A stretch of DNA of 64,000 bases from Nonlabens sp. YIK11 (GTDB taxonomy: Bacteria; Bacteroidota; Bacteroidia; Flavobacteriales; Flavobacteriaceae). Positions 42,734-51,687 of the stretch are shown here, in pieces. The translations under genes were made by a program, and so were the position numbers. Under the pieces are notes generated by a model. The model was not told the origin of the DNA, ran no database searches, and saw only the letters and a list, made by a program, of their open reading frames with translations. The DNA lies in contig NZ_LBMJ01000001.1 of assembly GCF_001413925.1 (NCBI RefSeq), positions 2,272,001-2,336,000 on the forward strand, read 5' to 3'. How positions within the stretch are numbered: the stretch's first letter is position 1; each line of letters starts with the position of its first letter.

Positions 42734-43021
42734 TTACTCATCTCCTACAATATGCTCAATGGCTGCGGCAAGTTTAAAATCCTTTTCCGTTAGACCACCT
42801 GCGTCATGTGTGCTCAGGGTAATTTCCAGTGTGTTATATACGTTGTGCCAGTCTGGATGGTGTTCCATCTTTTCGGCTTCCATGGCTATTCTTGTCATTA
42901 CTGAAAAGGCATCCATGAAATTGTCAAATTCAAAAGTAGTGTGAATGGCATCATCATAATAATCCCATCCTTCTACTTTTTCCAGATGTTTTTCAATCTG
43001 TGCTTCGGTTAGTTTTTCCAT
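42734..43021 (-). CDS. 4a-hydroxytetrahydrobiopterin dehydratase
   Basis: A 95-residue pterin-4a-carbinolamine dehydratase (PCD/DCoH family). Conserved [20 protein letters not shown] carries the active-site histidines, and [13 protein letters not shown] closes the fold. It recycles pterin cofactor after aromatic hydroxylation, or has a related pterin role. It lies 2 nt downstream of the CsbD-like gene's stop, likely the same transcript. Confidence 0.93.
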   Translation of the reverse strand: MEKLTEAQIEKHLEKVEGWDYYDDAIHTTFEFDNFMDAFSVMTRIAMEAEKMEHHPDWHNVYNTLEITLSTHDAGGLTEKDFKLAAAIEHIVGDE

Positions 43022-43023
43022 TT

Positions 43024-43215
43024 CTATTTTTCGTCGCTGTCTAGTGCGTTTTTGATTTTACGTTTTGCCTCGCCAAAAGCTTCTTTCACTTTCCCTTTGG
43101 CTTGATCAGCTTTTCCTTCTGCCTCGGTAGATTTGTCTCCAGTTACTTTACCATAACCTTCTTTTACTTTTCCTTTGGCTTGATCCATTTTTCCTTCGAT
43201 TTCTTTATCGCTCAT
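43024..43215 (-). CDS. CsbD-like stress protein
   Basis: With ATG at 43215, a 63-residue protein built from two similar repeats ([20 protein letters not shown] and [20 protein letters not shown]), the CsbD pattern. CsbD proteins are induced by general stress in other bacteria. The longer frame from 43251 would start inside the palindrome and is rejected. A TAACTTTA element (43247-43240, minus strand) lies 24 nt upstream of the start, and the palindrome 43251-43266 directly precedes it. Confidence 0.88.
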   Translation of the reverse strand: MSDKEIEGKMDQAKGKVKEGYGKVTGDKSTEAEGKADQAKGKVKEAFGEAKRKIKNALDSDEK

Positions 43216-43250
43216 GATTTCTAATTTATAAGTTATACCTAAAGTTACCA

Positions 43251-43266
43251 CGCTTTCGCGAAAGCG
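43251..43266. repeat. Interspersed palindrome upstream of csbD-like promoter
   Basis: CGCTTTCGCGAAAGCG, ending 3 bp upstream of a TAACTTTA -7-like element (minus strand 43247-43240). The placement would suit an operator. Confidence 0.95.
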
Positions 43267-43328
43267 AACAAAACGAAATCATAATCTTATATAAAGCTTT
43301 CCCAATACGTTTGAGATATATTTACCGC

Positions 43329-44054
43329 ATGAAACGACTCCTGCTTTTACTCATTTTTCCAGCCATGGCGATAGCACAACGCGCAAATGAAGATGTGCCT
43401 GTGCATTTGCGGGAAATTCCACGATATAACCTTTCCATTGATCTGGGTATAGCCGAACCTACTGGAGATTATCAAGACATTTCACGCTCTGGGTTGTCCG
43501 TTGGACTTACTTATGATTATTACTTCAATAAGAATGTAGGGTTAAGCATAGGTGCTCGTCACACTTATAACGAGACGGCTTTTGCTGCCGTGTATGATGT
43601 GGATAATACATCGCTGTCAAGCCTAAGTGTTGGAATCGTAGGTTCAAAAACCTTTAATCGTTTTCAGGTAGATGCCTTTGCTAGATTTGGAATAGGTTAT
43701 CTCAATACAAATTCTGAAGATGCGGTAAGCCAGAACAATCAGCAAAATTATTCACCAAACAATGATGCTATAAAAGAGTTTCCGTTAGTCTTAGAAACCG
43801 GCCTACGATTTAATTATTACTTCCGTCGTAGTGTGCAGCTGTACTTTGCGCCACAATATCATGGGTCGCTGGGTGATGCTCTTGCTTATGATAATAGACG
43901 CGACATCTTTTTTAGTGATGATCCAGTCTTTCAAACCGGGTTACAGCCCAGTTTTGATATTTCCAATCTCATTTTTTCGGTAGGAATCAAGTTTGCCTTG
44001 AACGCTGAATATACCAACGGCGAGCTGCGTGACGATAGCGAGCCAGACAATTAA
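43329..44054 (+). CDS. Outer-membrane beta-barrel protein
   Basis: With ATG at 43329, 241 residues: signal peptide (MKRLLLLLIFPAMAIAQ) then alternating beta-strand sequence (NLSIDLGIAEPTGDYQ, SVGLTYDYYFNKNVGLSIGA, RFNYYFRRSVQLYFAPQ). Small OmpA-like or OprG-size barrel; cargo unknown. The start is preferred over the TTG at 43311 because of the signal peptide and because TATATTTA lies 4 nt before the ATG. Confidence 0.8.
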   Translation: MKRLLLLLIFPAMAIAQRANEDVPVHLREIPRYNLSIDLGIAEPTGDYQDISRSGLSVGLTYDYYFNKNVGLSIGARHTYNETAFAAVYDVDNTSLSSLSVGIVGSKTFNRFQVDAFARFGIGYLNTNSEDAVSQNNQQNYSPNNDAIKEFPLVLETGLRFNYYFRRSVQLYFAPQYHGSLGDALAYDNRRDIFFSDDPVFQTGLQPSFDISNLIFSVGIKFALNAEYTNGELRDDSEPDN

Positions 44055-44114
44055 CAAAGGATTGAGAGCCGTACTTTTGTTTAGGGATTATCTTTAATCG
44101 CTAAACAAAACGTA

Positions 44115-44621
44115 TTGAAACTTTACCAGATCCATACCAAACAAAAGCTTCCCATATCGCTTGACCAAGCCTGGGATTTTTTAACAGATCCCAACAATCT
44201 CAAGCTACTCACGCCTCCAGAAATGGAAATGACCGTTCTATATGGAACAGAACGCGGCATGTATCCAGGACAACTTATAGAATATAGTGTCAAGCCGCTA
44301 CCCTTTTTTAAGACCAATTGGGTCACGCACATCACACAGGTGAAAGACAAAGAATACTTTGTCGACGAACAAATGTATGGACCTTATGCCACGTGGCACC
44401 ACAAACATTTTATAAGTGAGATTCCAGGCGGCACTCTTATGGAGGATATTGTTCATTATAGATTGCCCATGGGCATTTTGGGCAAAATAGTGCAGCCCTT
44501 TCTAGTGAAACCTAAGCTAGAAGAAATATTTCGCTTTCGCGAAAGCGCACTCATTAAAAAATTTGGTGTTTACACAGCACCGTCAGATCAATCAACTTTA
44601 AAACAAGATATACTCAATTAA
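44115..44621 (+). CDS. SRPBCC family protein
   Basis: A 168-residue START-like ligand-binding protein: LPISLDQAWDFLTDPNNLKL, then LTPPEMEMTV and a SPLPFFKTNWVTHI-like region. Starts at TTG 44115. First gene of a tight SRPBCC-SDR-photolyase operon (1-nt gaps), an arrangement common in flavobacteria. The palindrome at 44532 codes RFRESA in the C-terminal helix. Ligand unknown; a pigment or lipid link to light response is speculation. Confidence 0.87.
   Translation: MKLYQIHTKQKLPISLDQAWDFLTDPNNLKLLTPPEMEMTVLYGTERGMYPGQLIEYSVKPLPFFKTNWVTHITQVKDKEYFVDEQMYGPYATWHHKHFISEIPGGTLMEDIVHYRLPMGILGKIVQPFLVKPKLEEIFRFRESALIKKFGVYTAPSDQSTLKQDILN
44532..44547. repeat. Interspersed palindrome inside SRPBCC gene
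   Basis: CGCTTTCGCGAAAGCG, coding FRFRES in the last helix. Confidence 0.95.
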
Positions 44622-44622
44622 C

Positions 44623-45318
44623 ATGTCAAGAAATATACTACTTATAGGCGGCAGCCACGGAATAGGAAACGCTATCGTTCAACACCTTCATGAAGGAAAC
44701 AACGTTTTTGTAGCATCCAGAGAAAATGAAAACCTACCAGATGGTGTGACTCACATCACCTTTGATGCCAGTGCGGACTCCATAGACACCAGTCAATTAC
44801 CAGAATCGTTGGACGGTTTTGTTTACTGTCCTGGAAGCATCAATTTGAAACCTTTCAAAATGTTGAAACAGGAACAGTTTGAAGAAGATATGGCCATCAA
44901 TTTTTTCTCTTTGATTAAGGTCACTAGAGATATCATGCCATTGTTAACTAAGAGTGGTAACGGTAGCGTGGTTTTCTTTTCCACCGTAGCCGTACAAACA
45001 GGTATGCCATTTCACACCAGCGTAGCCGCTGCCAAAGGTGCTATTGAAGGTTTTGCAAAAGCCCTAGCGGCAGAATATGCACCAACCGTACGAGTAAACG
45101 TCATCGCACCATCATTGGTGGACACACCACTTGCTGGTCGTTTATTGAACAGCGATGATAAAAAAGAAAAAATGGGTAACCTACATCCATTAAAGCGCGT
45201 AGGAACTGCTGAAGATATTGCAGGCCTAGCCGTTTACCTATTGGAACAAAATGCAGGATGGATGACAGGCCAGGTTTTAGGTCTTGACGGTGGTAAATCC
45301 ACATTAGATTTGGGATAA
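44623..45318 (+). CDS. SDR-family protein lacking the catalytic tyrosine
   Basis: A 231-residue short-chain dehydrogenase-like protein. The cofactor loop is IGGSHGIGNA (7-16) and the serine segment VVFFSTVAVQ is present. At the YxxxK position the sequence reads HTSVAAAKGA: the lysine is kept, but the tyrosine four residues earlier is valine. WMTGQVLGLDGG is the usual C-terminal motif. Either a non-canonical reductase or a binding protein. It starts 1 nt after SRPBCC and ends 1 nt before photolyase. Confidence 0.85.
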   Translation: MSRNILLIGGSHGIGNAIVQHLHEGNNVFVASRENENLPDGVTHITFDASADSIDTSQLPESLDGFVYCPGSINLKPFKMLKQEQFEEDMAINFFSLIKVTRDIMPLLTKSGNGSVVFFSTVAVQTGMPFHTSVAAAKGAIEGFAKALAAEYAPTVRVNVIAPSLVDTPLAGRLLNSDDKKEKMGNLHPLKRVGTAEDIAGLAVYLLEQNAGWMTGQVLGLDGGKSTLDLG

Positions 45319-45319
45319 A

Positions 45320-46639
45320 ATGGCAGATGCAGTAAATGTTTTTTGGTTTAGACGTGATTTACGATTAGATGATAATGTAGGTTTCTATGAGGCTTTATCA
45401 GCAGATTTGCCGGTGCTGCCTATTTTCATTTTTGATAAGGAAATTCTTGATAAACTACCTGAAGATGATGCTCGTGTCACTTTTATCTATGAAGAATTGC
45501 AACGTATGCGTTCGCAACTTCAGGATGAAGTGGGAAGTTCCATCGCGATGTATTATGGTAAACCCGAAGATGTCTGGAAACAGATCCTCAAAGATCACGA
45601 TGTAAATGCTGTTTTTACCAATCACGACTATGAACCTTATGCCAAGGAACGTGATGCTGCCATCAAAGATCTACTAGAAAAAGAAGAAATAGCATTCCAC
45701 ACGTTTAAAGATCAGGTGATTTTTGAAAAGGATGAAGTCGTTAAAAATGATGGCGATCCTTATGTTGTTTATACACCATACAAAAACAAATGGCTGGAAC
45801 GTTTTGAAGAAGAACATAAAGATGCAGATGGCCTGCGTATTTACTATACCAGCTCCGTTCTAGAGAATTGTATCCAGAATTCTAGGTTACCCAATCTCAG
45901 TTTGAGCGATATGGGTTTCAGAAAGTCATCCATTGAGGTTCCTGAATATGATGTGACTCCAACGACGATTGAGCAATACGAAAAGACTAGAAATTTCCCG
46001 GCTCAAGACGGCACTACCCGATTAGGAGTTTATTTAAGGTTTGGTGTGGCAAGTCCGCGTAAGATGGTCAAAAAAGGATTACAATCCAACAACAAGGTTT
46101 TTCTATCAGAGTTGATTTGGCGAGAGTTTTTTATGCAGATTCTTTACCACTATCCAGAAACTACGGACAATGCCTTTAGAGCGAAATATGATCGTATTGA
46201 ATGGCGCAACAATGAGGAAGAGTTTGAAAAATGGAAAACGGGAACGACAGGATATAAATTAGTCGATGCAGGAATGCGCGAGCTCAATACAACAGGCTAT
46301 ATGCACAATCGCGTGCGCATGCTGGTCGCCAGCTTTTTATGCAAGCATTTACTGATCGACTGGCGTTGGGGCGAAACTTATTTTGCCGAGAAATTATTGG
46401 ACTACGAACTTTCCAGCAATGTAGGCAACTGGCAATGGGCTGCTGGTAGTGGTGTGGATGCAGCGCCGTACTTTAGGATATTTAATCCCATTACTCAAAA
46501 GGACAAGTTTGATAAAGACAGAAAATACATCAATGAGTTTGTACCAGAACATGATACTGATGATTATCCTGAAATGATCGTGGATCACAAAGAAGCAAGA
46601 GAACGCTGTTTGAAAACCTACAAGGCTGCTGTATCTTAG
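45320..46639 (+). CDS. Deoxyribodipyrimidine photolyase/cryptochrome
   Basis: A 439-residue photolyase-family flavoprotein. NVFWFRRDLRLDDNVGF (6-22) is the signature start of the antenna domain; the FAD domain has TRLGVYLRFGVASPR, LIWREFFMQILYHYP, GTTGYKLVDAGMRELNTTGY, MHNRVRMLVASFLCKHLLIDWRWG and YELSSNVGNWQWAAGSGVDAAPYFRIFNP. The tryptophan-rich FAD region suits a DNA-repairing CPD photolyase. Exact substrate (CPD or 6-4) not decided here. Confidence 0.92.
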   Translation: MADAVNVFWFRRDLRLDDNVGFYEALSADLPVLPIFIFDKEILDKLPEDDARVTFIYEELQRMRSQLQDEVGSSIAMYYGKPEDVWKQILKDHDVNAVFTNHDYEPYAKERDAAIKDLLEKEEIAFHTFKDQVIFEKDEVVKNDGDPYVVYTPYKNKWLERFEEEHKDADGLRIYYTSSVLENCIQNSRLPNLSLSDMGFRKSSIEVPEYDVTPTTIEQYEKTRNFPAQDGTTRLGVYLRFGVASPRKMVKKGLQSNNKVFLSELIWREFFMQILYHYPETTDNAFRAKYDRIEWRNNEEEFEKWKTGTTGYKLVDAGMRELNTTGYMHNRVRMLVASFLCKHLLIDWRWGETYFAEKLLDYELSSNVGNWQWAAGSGVDAAPYFRIFNPITQKDKFDKDRKYINEFVPEHDTDDYPEMIVDHKEARERCLKTYKAAVS

Positions 46640-46644
46640 CTTGA

Positions 46645-46652
46645 TAAATTTG
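46645..46652 (+). promoter_or_regulatory. Candidate -7 element TAAATTTG
   Basis: TAAATTTG, then TCTCGC and the ATG at 46659. It supports that start over the TTG at 46641. Confidence 0.45.
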
Positions 46653-46658
46653 TCTCGC

Positions 46659-47330
46659 ATGTTCTCTCGATGTTGCTTCATCGCCCTTTTACTCATCTCA
46701 CTTAGTTGCAAAAATGTAGCACCAACGGCACCAGTGATGGAAAGCATCGACACGGTCGCTGTTGAGGAAGAAAGCATCTCTTATACACCACTAGAAAAAG
46801 ATGAAGAAGTAGAAGATCTGGAAGAACCTTTAAATAATTACGAAGAAGAATACAGCGATCAACATCTGGAATTTGTTTATGAAGCCTTTGATATTGCGAA
46901 GGTTTTGGAAAGGTTGCAATTGGGCGAATTGATTGCCGATCGTAATGTCTCAACCTTATTGAATGCTGATTTGAGAGAAGGCGATACAGTGGTGCAAGAC
47001 ATCCTTGAAACTGGTGACGGTACGTTTGATATTTATAAATTGGTAGATGAATATGATAATGAACTTGCGTATTTCTATTTTGAATCAGATGTCATCAGTA
47101 CCATTGAAATTGTACATCCAGGCGGCGTTCCAGATGCCATGATCCGTCCAGGATTGACTTTTGAAAAACTGCGTAAAACCTATGAGAACCCAGTAGCTTA
47201 TGGCAGCGAGATTGAGGCTCGAGTCTTTGTACAGGAAGATGGAGTCAGTTTTAGAATGGACACTTCTTACGGTGTTTATGAACCCATCGATCTCGAGGAC
47301 GACATTGAAATTCTCTATATCCAATTCTAA
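46659..47330 (+). CDS. Lipoprotein of unknown function
   Basis: With ATG at 46659, 223 residues: MFSRCCFIALLLISLSC is a lipoprotein signal with the lipobox cysteine at residue 17. An acidic linker rich in Glu (EEESISYTPLEKDEEVEDLE) follows, then a folded beta-rich domain (FDIYKLVDEYDNELAYFYFE). No known family. It follows the photolyase operon and may be part of it. Confidence 0.75.
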   Translation: MFSRCCFIALLLISLSCKNVAPTAPVMESIDTVAVEEESISYTPLEKDEEVEDLEEPLNNYEEEYSDQHLEFVYEAFDIAKVLERLQLGELIADRNVSTLLNADLREGDTVVQDILETGDGTFDIYKLVDEYDNELAYFYFESDVISTIEIVHPGGVPDAMIRPGLTFEKLRKTYENPVAYGSEIEARVFVQEDGVSFRMDTSYGVYEPIDLEDDIEILYIQF

Positions 47331-47354
47331 ATATTAGATGTTTTTGGAAGAGTT

Positions 47355-47370
47355 CGCTTTCGCGAAAGCG
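47355..47370. repeat. Interspersed palindrome, longest 20-bp form
   Basis: TTCGCTTTCGCGAAAGCGAA at 47353-47372 is a perfect 20-bp palindrome, in the 230-bp gap downstream of the lipoprotein gene. Nothing else is seen in that gap apart from AT-rich promoter-like sequence. Confidence 0.95.
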
Positions 47371-47560
47371 AAAACGTTGTAGTTTCTACCCAATGAGTTT
47401 ATAGTAACCATTTTACTTTTAAGTATCTGTAAATAAATTATTTACAGATAAATTTTCAATTACTATGACATACTACTAGATAGCTAAAATATTTTTTGGC
47501 ACGCTGGTTGATTTGTTAATAGTAGTGGACGATGTTGTTCACTGCTAATACCTTTCAATT

Positions 47561-48904
47561 ATGAAAAAGCTATCTACCCTATTAGCGATGCTGTTCCTAG
47601 GATTTGGAATGGCGTCTGCAGAAAAACCAGCCGATGACGACACGCGTTATCGCGGTTATTCCAACAGCTTTATTTTCACAGAAGGTGGAATTGAATTTGC
47701 CGTTTTCCCTGATGGTCAGTTTGATTTTAATTTCTTGGATTATGGCCCTAGGTTTGGCGCCAACGTCAACATAGGCAATGTAAACGTTTCCTTTAATACG
47801 GGTTATGATTACGATCCTTATGTACAATATGATACCTATGGAGCGGTCATTCAAATCGAGAATACACCTATCTATTATGATGCCTATGGACGCATCATTC
47901 AAGCTGGTGATGTATTCATCAATTACAATAATGGATATGTTCGCAACATTGGAAATCTATATGTCAACTACAGTCGTCCAGGAGTAATCCTTAACTATAC
48001 TGGTTTTATTAATGTTTACAATAGAAACTATGTTTACCAGCCATGGCATGGATACTATGCCGCGCCATTTGTAGATCGTGTAGTGGTATACAATAGACCT
48101 TATAGAGCATATTACAACCCGATTAGATTCTCTTATGCATACCATAGAAACTATTGGAATACGCCTACCTACTACAACGGTTGTTATATAGACAATAGAG
48201 TTCGTAGATCCTTCTATCGACCTTATGATCGTGTCGTATATAGAGATTATGAAAGAGGTCGTCGTGACAATCGCGGTCGAGCCATTTCCAATAGTCGTAG
48301 CAGCAGAGAGTATCGCAATAGTATTGCAAGCGGTCGACAATCCATATTTAGAAACGATAATTTCAATCGTCAAAACAGTAGATCGATTGCCAGTAACTCT
48401 AATGATAGAAGATCTAAAGTAGTTACACCTCGTAATAATGATCGTAGCACGAGAGCTATCTCAAATACTAGGTCAACCGCTGGTAATTCTAGAGGTGTTT
48501 TTGACAATCGTCAGAGCAATACGACCAGAATGTCCACTTCTAGACCCAGTCCCAATGTTGGGATTACAGGAAGATCAGTTGGGAACGTGAGCAACTCTAA
48601 TAGAACATCGACTCGTGTGAATACCAACAGTCGCGTGGCAAATGAGCGTAAAGCGGTTAGTACCAGATCAAATACGTCCACTAGAGTTTCTCAACCTCAA
48701 GTGAATAGATCTACCAGACCCGCGGTAAAACAGTCTTCTAATCGTACCAGTACGAGATCTAGTGGCAACACCCAACGTCAATCGACTAGAGCGACCAGTA
48801 GTAGATCCAGTAGACCAGAAGCAAAGAGCACGTCACAACGCTCCAGCAGGTCATCTGGAAACACAAGATCCACTTCTTCCAATCGTCGTAGCACGAGAGG
48901 ATAG
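47561..48904 (+). CDS. Exported Tyr-rich/Arg-Ser-rich protein
   Basis: A 447-residue protein with a signal peptide (LSTLLAMLFLGFGMASA). Residues 25-140 are beta-rich and conserved-looking (SFIFTEGGIEFAVFPDG, NVNIGNVNVSFN); 145-225 are rich in Tyr and Asn (YVYQPWHGYYAAPF). From about residue 230 to the end it is low complexity, dominated by Arg, Ser, Thr and Asn, very basic. Such a tail could bind polyanions in the envelope or matrix. No C-terminal T9SS sorting domain seen. Function unknown. Confidence 0.78.
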   Translation: MKKLSTLLAMLFLGFGMASAEKPADDDTRYRGYSNSFIFTEGGIEFAVFPDGQFDFNFLDYGPRFGANVNIGNVNVSFNTGYDYDPYVQYDTYGAVIQIENTPIYYDAYGRIIQAGDVFINYNNGYVRNIGNLYVNYSRPGVILNYTGFINVYNRNYVYQPWHGYYAAPFVDRVVVYNRPYRAYYNPIRFSYAYHRNYWNTPTYYNGCYIDNRVRRSFYRPYDRVVYRDYERGRRDNRGRAISNSRSSREYRNSIASGRQSIFRNDNFNRQNSRSIASNSNDRRSKVVTPRNNDRSTRAISNTRSTAGNSRGVFDNRQSNTTRMSTSRPSPNVGITGRSVGNVSNSNRTSTRVNTNSRVANERKAVSTRSNTSTRVSQPQVNRSTRPAVKQSSNRTSTRSSGNTQRQSTRATSSRSSRPEAKSTSQRSSRSSGNTRSTSSNRRSTRG

Positions 48905-48924
48905 GTTTAAATAAATGATGAGAG

Positions 48925-48955
48925 CGCCCGCAGTTATTGCGGGCGTTTTATTTTG
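48925..48955 (+). terminator. Terminator of the exported protein gene
   Basis: CGCCCGCA (48925-48932), loop, TGCGGGCG (48938-48945), then TTTTATTTT. The stop codon of the convergent flippase gene (48934-48936) lies in its loop. Confidence 0.88.
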
Positions 48956-50403
48956 GAAATAAATTGGTCGATGGCTGCATTCACTTCGCTAGAAAGTTTG
49001 AGTAGATATACAGATGCCGCATACACCAAGAAAATCAAGGTGCTTTTAAAAAAGATGTTTACGATGTAATTCCATTGAAAATCCCAAGTGTAAAATATGG
49101 CTATGGTGACCAAAATCACTAAAACGGCGATGCTCGTTTTGCTGGTCCATGGATGCATTTGCAATTTGATGTTGACGTAGTACGCTTTCGCGAAAGCATA
49201 CAAAACATAAGCCACACAGGTAGCCATGGCAGCTCCTATCAAACCATAGCTTGGGATCAACCAAATGTTCAGCAGAAAGGCAACGATCGCAAGGCCTAAT
49301 CCCAACCAAAGCGTGAATTTATAAAGGTTGGTGTTATACAGAATGGCATTGTTGTTACCTAAAAGGTTCTCGGTAAACTTCACGACACAGATCAACAGAA
49401 CAACTGGTATTGCAACGGCAAATTCTGCTGGAAGAAACTTATAGAATTCGTGGACATTACAAATAATTAAAACCATCAACAGTCCAGCAACAATGGTAAG
49501 GTTGAGTGAGCTGCGTTTGTACAACCATTCCACTTTTTGCAAGTCGCCAGCATTAAAATATCCTGCCGTCAACGGATGCATGATTTGCGCCATGCCACGC
49601 GCCGGTATCGCGACCACTGTGGCAATGAATCCCGCAACGCCGTAGTAACTTATGTCCGCAAGATCCACGTATTGATTGAGCATGTTTTTATCCAGATCAA
49701 TCAATGCCGTGCCTACACTACCCGCTATCACCATCAAAACCGAGTACCACAAAATCTCTCTTGAAGCTTCCAATTTGTAAAAAATGAGTTTGGGAGCGTA
49801 GGTACGCCAGGCCATGATGGCCATGAGCAGCATACGTAGGAAGTAAATCAGTATTAAGCTGTAAATGAATTGGACTTGGGTAATAAAGTCAAAAGCAACC
49901 AATAGCAATGTGATTGTCGCTGCCGCTCTATAGAATACTTCTTTCAGAAAATTGCCGCCTATGGTTTTTAAATAGACTTTAGTCCAGGCGTAGAAAATCT
50001 CAAAATAGGCTTGGAATACCGCAATAAGTAAAATAGGCCACAAAAAATCTCCCGTAAGCTGGTTGGTGGTAGAAATCAGCAGTCTGATGTCATCGTAAAA
50101 AACAAACACCAAAATGAATATAGGAATCGCACCTACTATAGGCCAAAATAGCATCTGAGTCAGGAAATTATCGCGCTCTCGATCTGTTTTGTAGCTACTG
50201 TAATATTTTACGATGGTATTATGCAATCCAAAGGACATCAATGGGAACAGCAAAAAAGCTGTGCTCAAGATATAATTCATCAATCCATAGTAATCGGCAT
50301 CTAGATAAGTTGTGGCGAGCGCCAGAACATTGATCGCTCCCAATAAAAATCCAAAGCCTGTGATGACCAGATTCCAGCTGCTATGTTTGATGACAATTCC
50401 CAT
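48934..50403 (-). CDS. Polysaccharide flippase (MATE-like, Wzx type)
   Basis: A 489-residue membrane protein with about 14 hydrophobic segments, of the oligosaccharide flippase/polysaccharide synthase family. Features are FGLHNTIVKYYSSYKTDRER, the DKNMLNQYVDLADISYYGVA segment and a C-terminal IPSYGLIGAAMATCVAYVL. Moves lipid-linked sugars across the inner membrane. It begins on the base after the glycosyltransferase stop. The palindrome at 49183 codes YAFAKAYY in a membrane-proximal helix. Confidence 0.9.
   Translation of the reverse strand: MGIVIKHSSWNLVITGFGFLLGAINVLALATTYLDADYYGLMNYILSTAFLLFPLMSFGLHNTIVKYYSSYKTDRERDNFLTQMLFWPIVGAIPIFILVFVFYDDIRLLISTTNQLTGDFLWPILLIAVFQAYFEIFYAWTKVYLKTIGGNFLKEVFYRAAATITLLLVAFDFITQVQFIYSLILIYFLRMLLMAIMAWRTYAPKLIFYKLEASREILWYSVLMVIAGSVGTALIDLDKNMLNQYVDLADISYYGVAGFIATVVAIPARGMAQIMHPLTAGYFNAGDLQKVEWLYKRSSLNLTIVAGLLMVLIICNVHEFYKFLPAEFAVAIPVVLLICVVKFTENLLGNNNAILYNTNLYKFTLWLGLGLAIVAFLLNIWLIPSYGLIGAAMATCVAYVLYAFAKAYYVNIKLQMHPWTSKTSIAVLVILVTIAIFYTWDFQWNYIVNIFFKSTLIFLVYAASVYLLKLSSEVNAAIDQFISKIKRPQ
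49183..49198. repeat. Interspersed palindrome inside flippase gene
   Basis: The core GCTTTCGCGAAAGC is exact; the last base is A instead of G. Encodes YAFAKAY. Confidence 0.93.
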
Positions 50404-51687
50404 CTAGCGCTCCAATAAGTTAACCAATTGCTGCGTAAGCTGTTTTCTATGAAACTGGGAAACATTTGCCGTGTTTCCTTGTAGGTCTTGATTTTTATAG
50501 CGCTCGTATGCTGCAAGGATTTCCTGCTTTAAACCTATTGCTTCATAAGTGTAATAATTGCCCGCTTGAACCGATTCAATGATACCTTTAATATCAGATC
50601 CTTCTGGACCTATGGCGATGATAGGTCTGCGGCTAGAAATATATTCAAAGGTTTTTCCAGGAATAATCGCTTTGGTTTCTGGAGCGTCAATTTCAATGAG
50701 CAAAAGTAGTTGTGACTGCCTCATGAGCGCCACTGCCCTATCGTGATTCACATAACCTTCCAGTTTTAGGTAATCTCCTAATCCAGCATTATCAATGGCA
50801 TCCACAATTTCCTGACTCACATTACCTGCCAGTATCAATTCAAAATCTTGTTTGAAATCGGCGTGTTCTTTACAAAGTTCAGACAGCGATTTCCATAACT
50901 GTAACGGATTTCTATCTGCCAATAGCGTACCTACATGACTGATGGAAAAGTTTCCTGATGGTTGATCTACGGTATTAGGCTCCACATCAAAACCATTGGT
51001 GATCACGGTTACTGGTTGTGAGGTTTTGGAGTCAAACTCGGTTTTTGTGGATGGACTGGTGACGATCAATTGATCTGCCTGATTTAATACTTGTCGTTCC
51101 AGTTCCTGATGCTTTTTTGCTGACTTCTCTGTCAATCGCAACGACTTGTGATAACCTATCGTGGTCCATGGATCCCTAAAATCTGCGATCCATTTTAGAT
51201 TTTGGAACTTGACATTTTGCTTCAATCTTTGTCCTATCAAATGCACAGAATGTGGTGGTCCTGTGGTGATGATGGAGTTCACTTTCGCGAAAGCGATATC
51301 ATTCTCCAGCCTGTTTACTACATTTTGAACCCAGGAAACACGAGCATCTGGAATGAAATAGTTCCCGCGAATCCAGAGCAGCGCACGCTCCAAAAGACCT
51401 GGCTTTTTATCAATAAAGCCGCGTTGCAACTTGCTGGTTTTGCCTTTAAACAGTTTTTTGATCCATCGGCTGGGCTCATTGAGTGGCACTTTAATAGTCG
51501 TCACCTCTTGAGGGATTTCGTCCATCAAGGAATTATCCGTACTGGCATAATCAGGGTTTTCTGGAATGACTACCGTGATATCAAATTGATCTTTGGGCAG
51601 GTATTTCACAAACTTCAACCATCGCTGTACGCCTGGACCACCAGCTGGCGGCCAGTAATAGGCGACGATAAACAATTGATGTTTCAA
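50404..51687 (-). CDS. Glycosyltransferase, family 4-like
   Basis: A 427-residue GT-B enzyme. The N-terminus has YYWPPAGGPGVQRWLKFVKY (donor/acceptor loop), then TGPPHSVHLIG; the C-terminal domain has ISHVGTLLADRNPLQLW and IPGKTFEYISSRRPIIAIG with the family glutamate. Starts at TTG 51687, directly after the YfhO stop, and ends directly before the flippase, so a translationally coupled operon. The palindrome variant at 51281 codes AFAKV. Confidence 0.9.
   Translation of the reverse strand: MKHQLFIVAYYWPPAGGPGVQRWLKFVKYLPKDQFDITVVIPENPDYASTDNSLMDEIPQEVTTIKVPLNEPSRWIKKLFKGKTSKLQRGFIDKKPGLLERALLWIRGNYFIPDARVSWVQNVVNRLENDIAFAKVNSIITTGPPHSVHLIGQRLKQNVKFQNLKWIADFRDPWTTIGYHKSLRLTEKSAKKHQELERQVLNQADQLIVTSPSTKTEFDSKTSQPVTVITNGFDVEPNTVDQPSGNFSISHVGTLLADRNPLQLWKSLSELCKEHADFKQDFELILAGNVSQEIVDAIDNAGLGDYLKLEGYVNHDRAVALMRQSQLLLLIEIDAPETKAIIPGKTFEYISSRRPIIAIGPEGSDIKGIIESVQAGNYYTYEAIGLKQEILAAYERYKNQDLQGNTANVSQFHRKQLTQQLVNLLER
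51281..51295. repeat. Interspersed palindrome, variant copy inside glycosyltransferase gene
   Basis: ACTTTCGCGAAAGCG: the first core base is A instead of G. Encodes AFAKV (minus strand) just before the TGPPHS motif. Confidence 0.85.

Noticed and set aside
47561..48904. T9SS cargo among exported proteins
   Set aside because: None of the exported proteins in the window shows the conserved C-terminal sorting domain, although a PorX gene is present.
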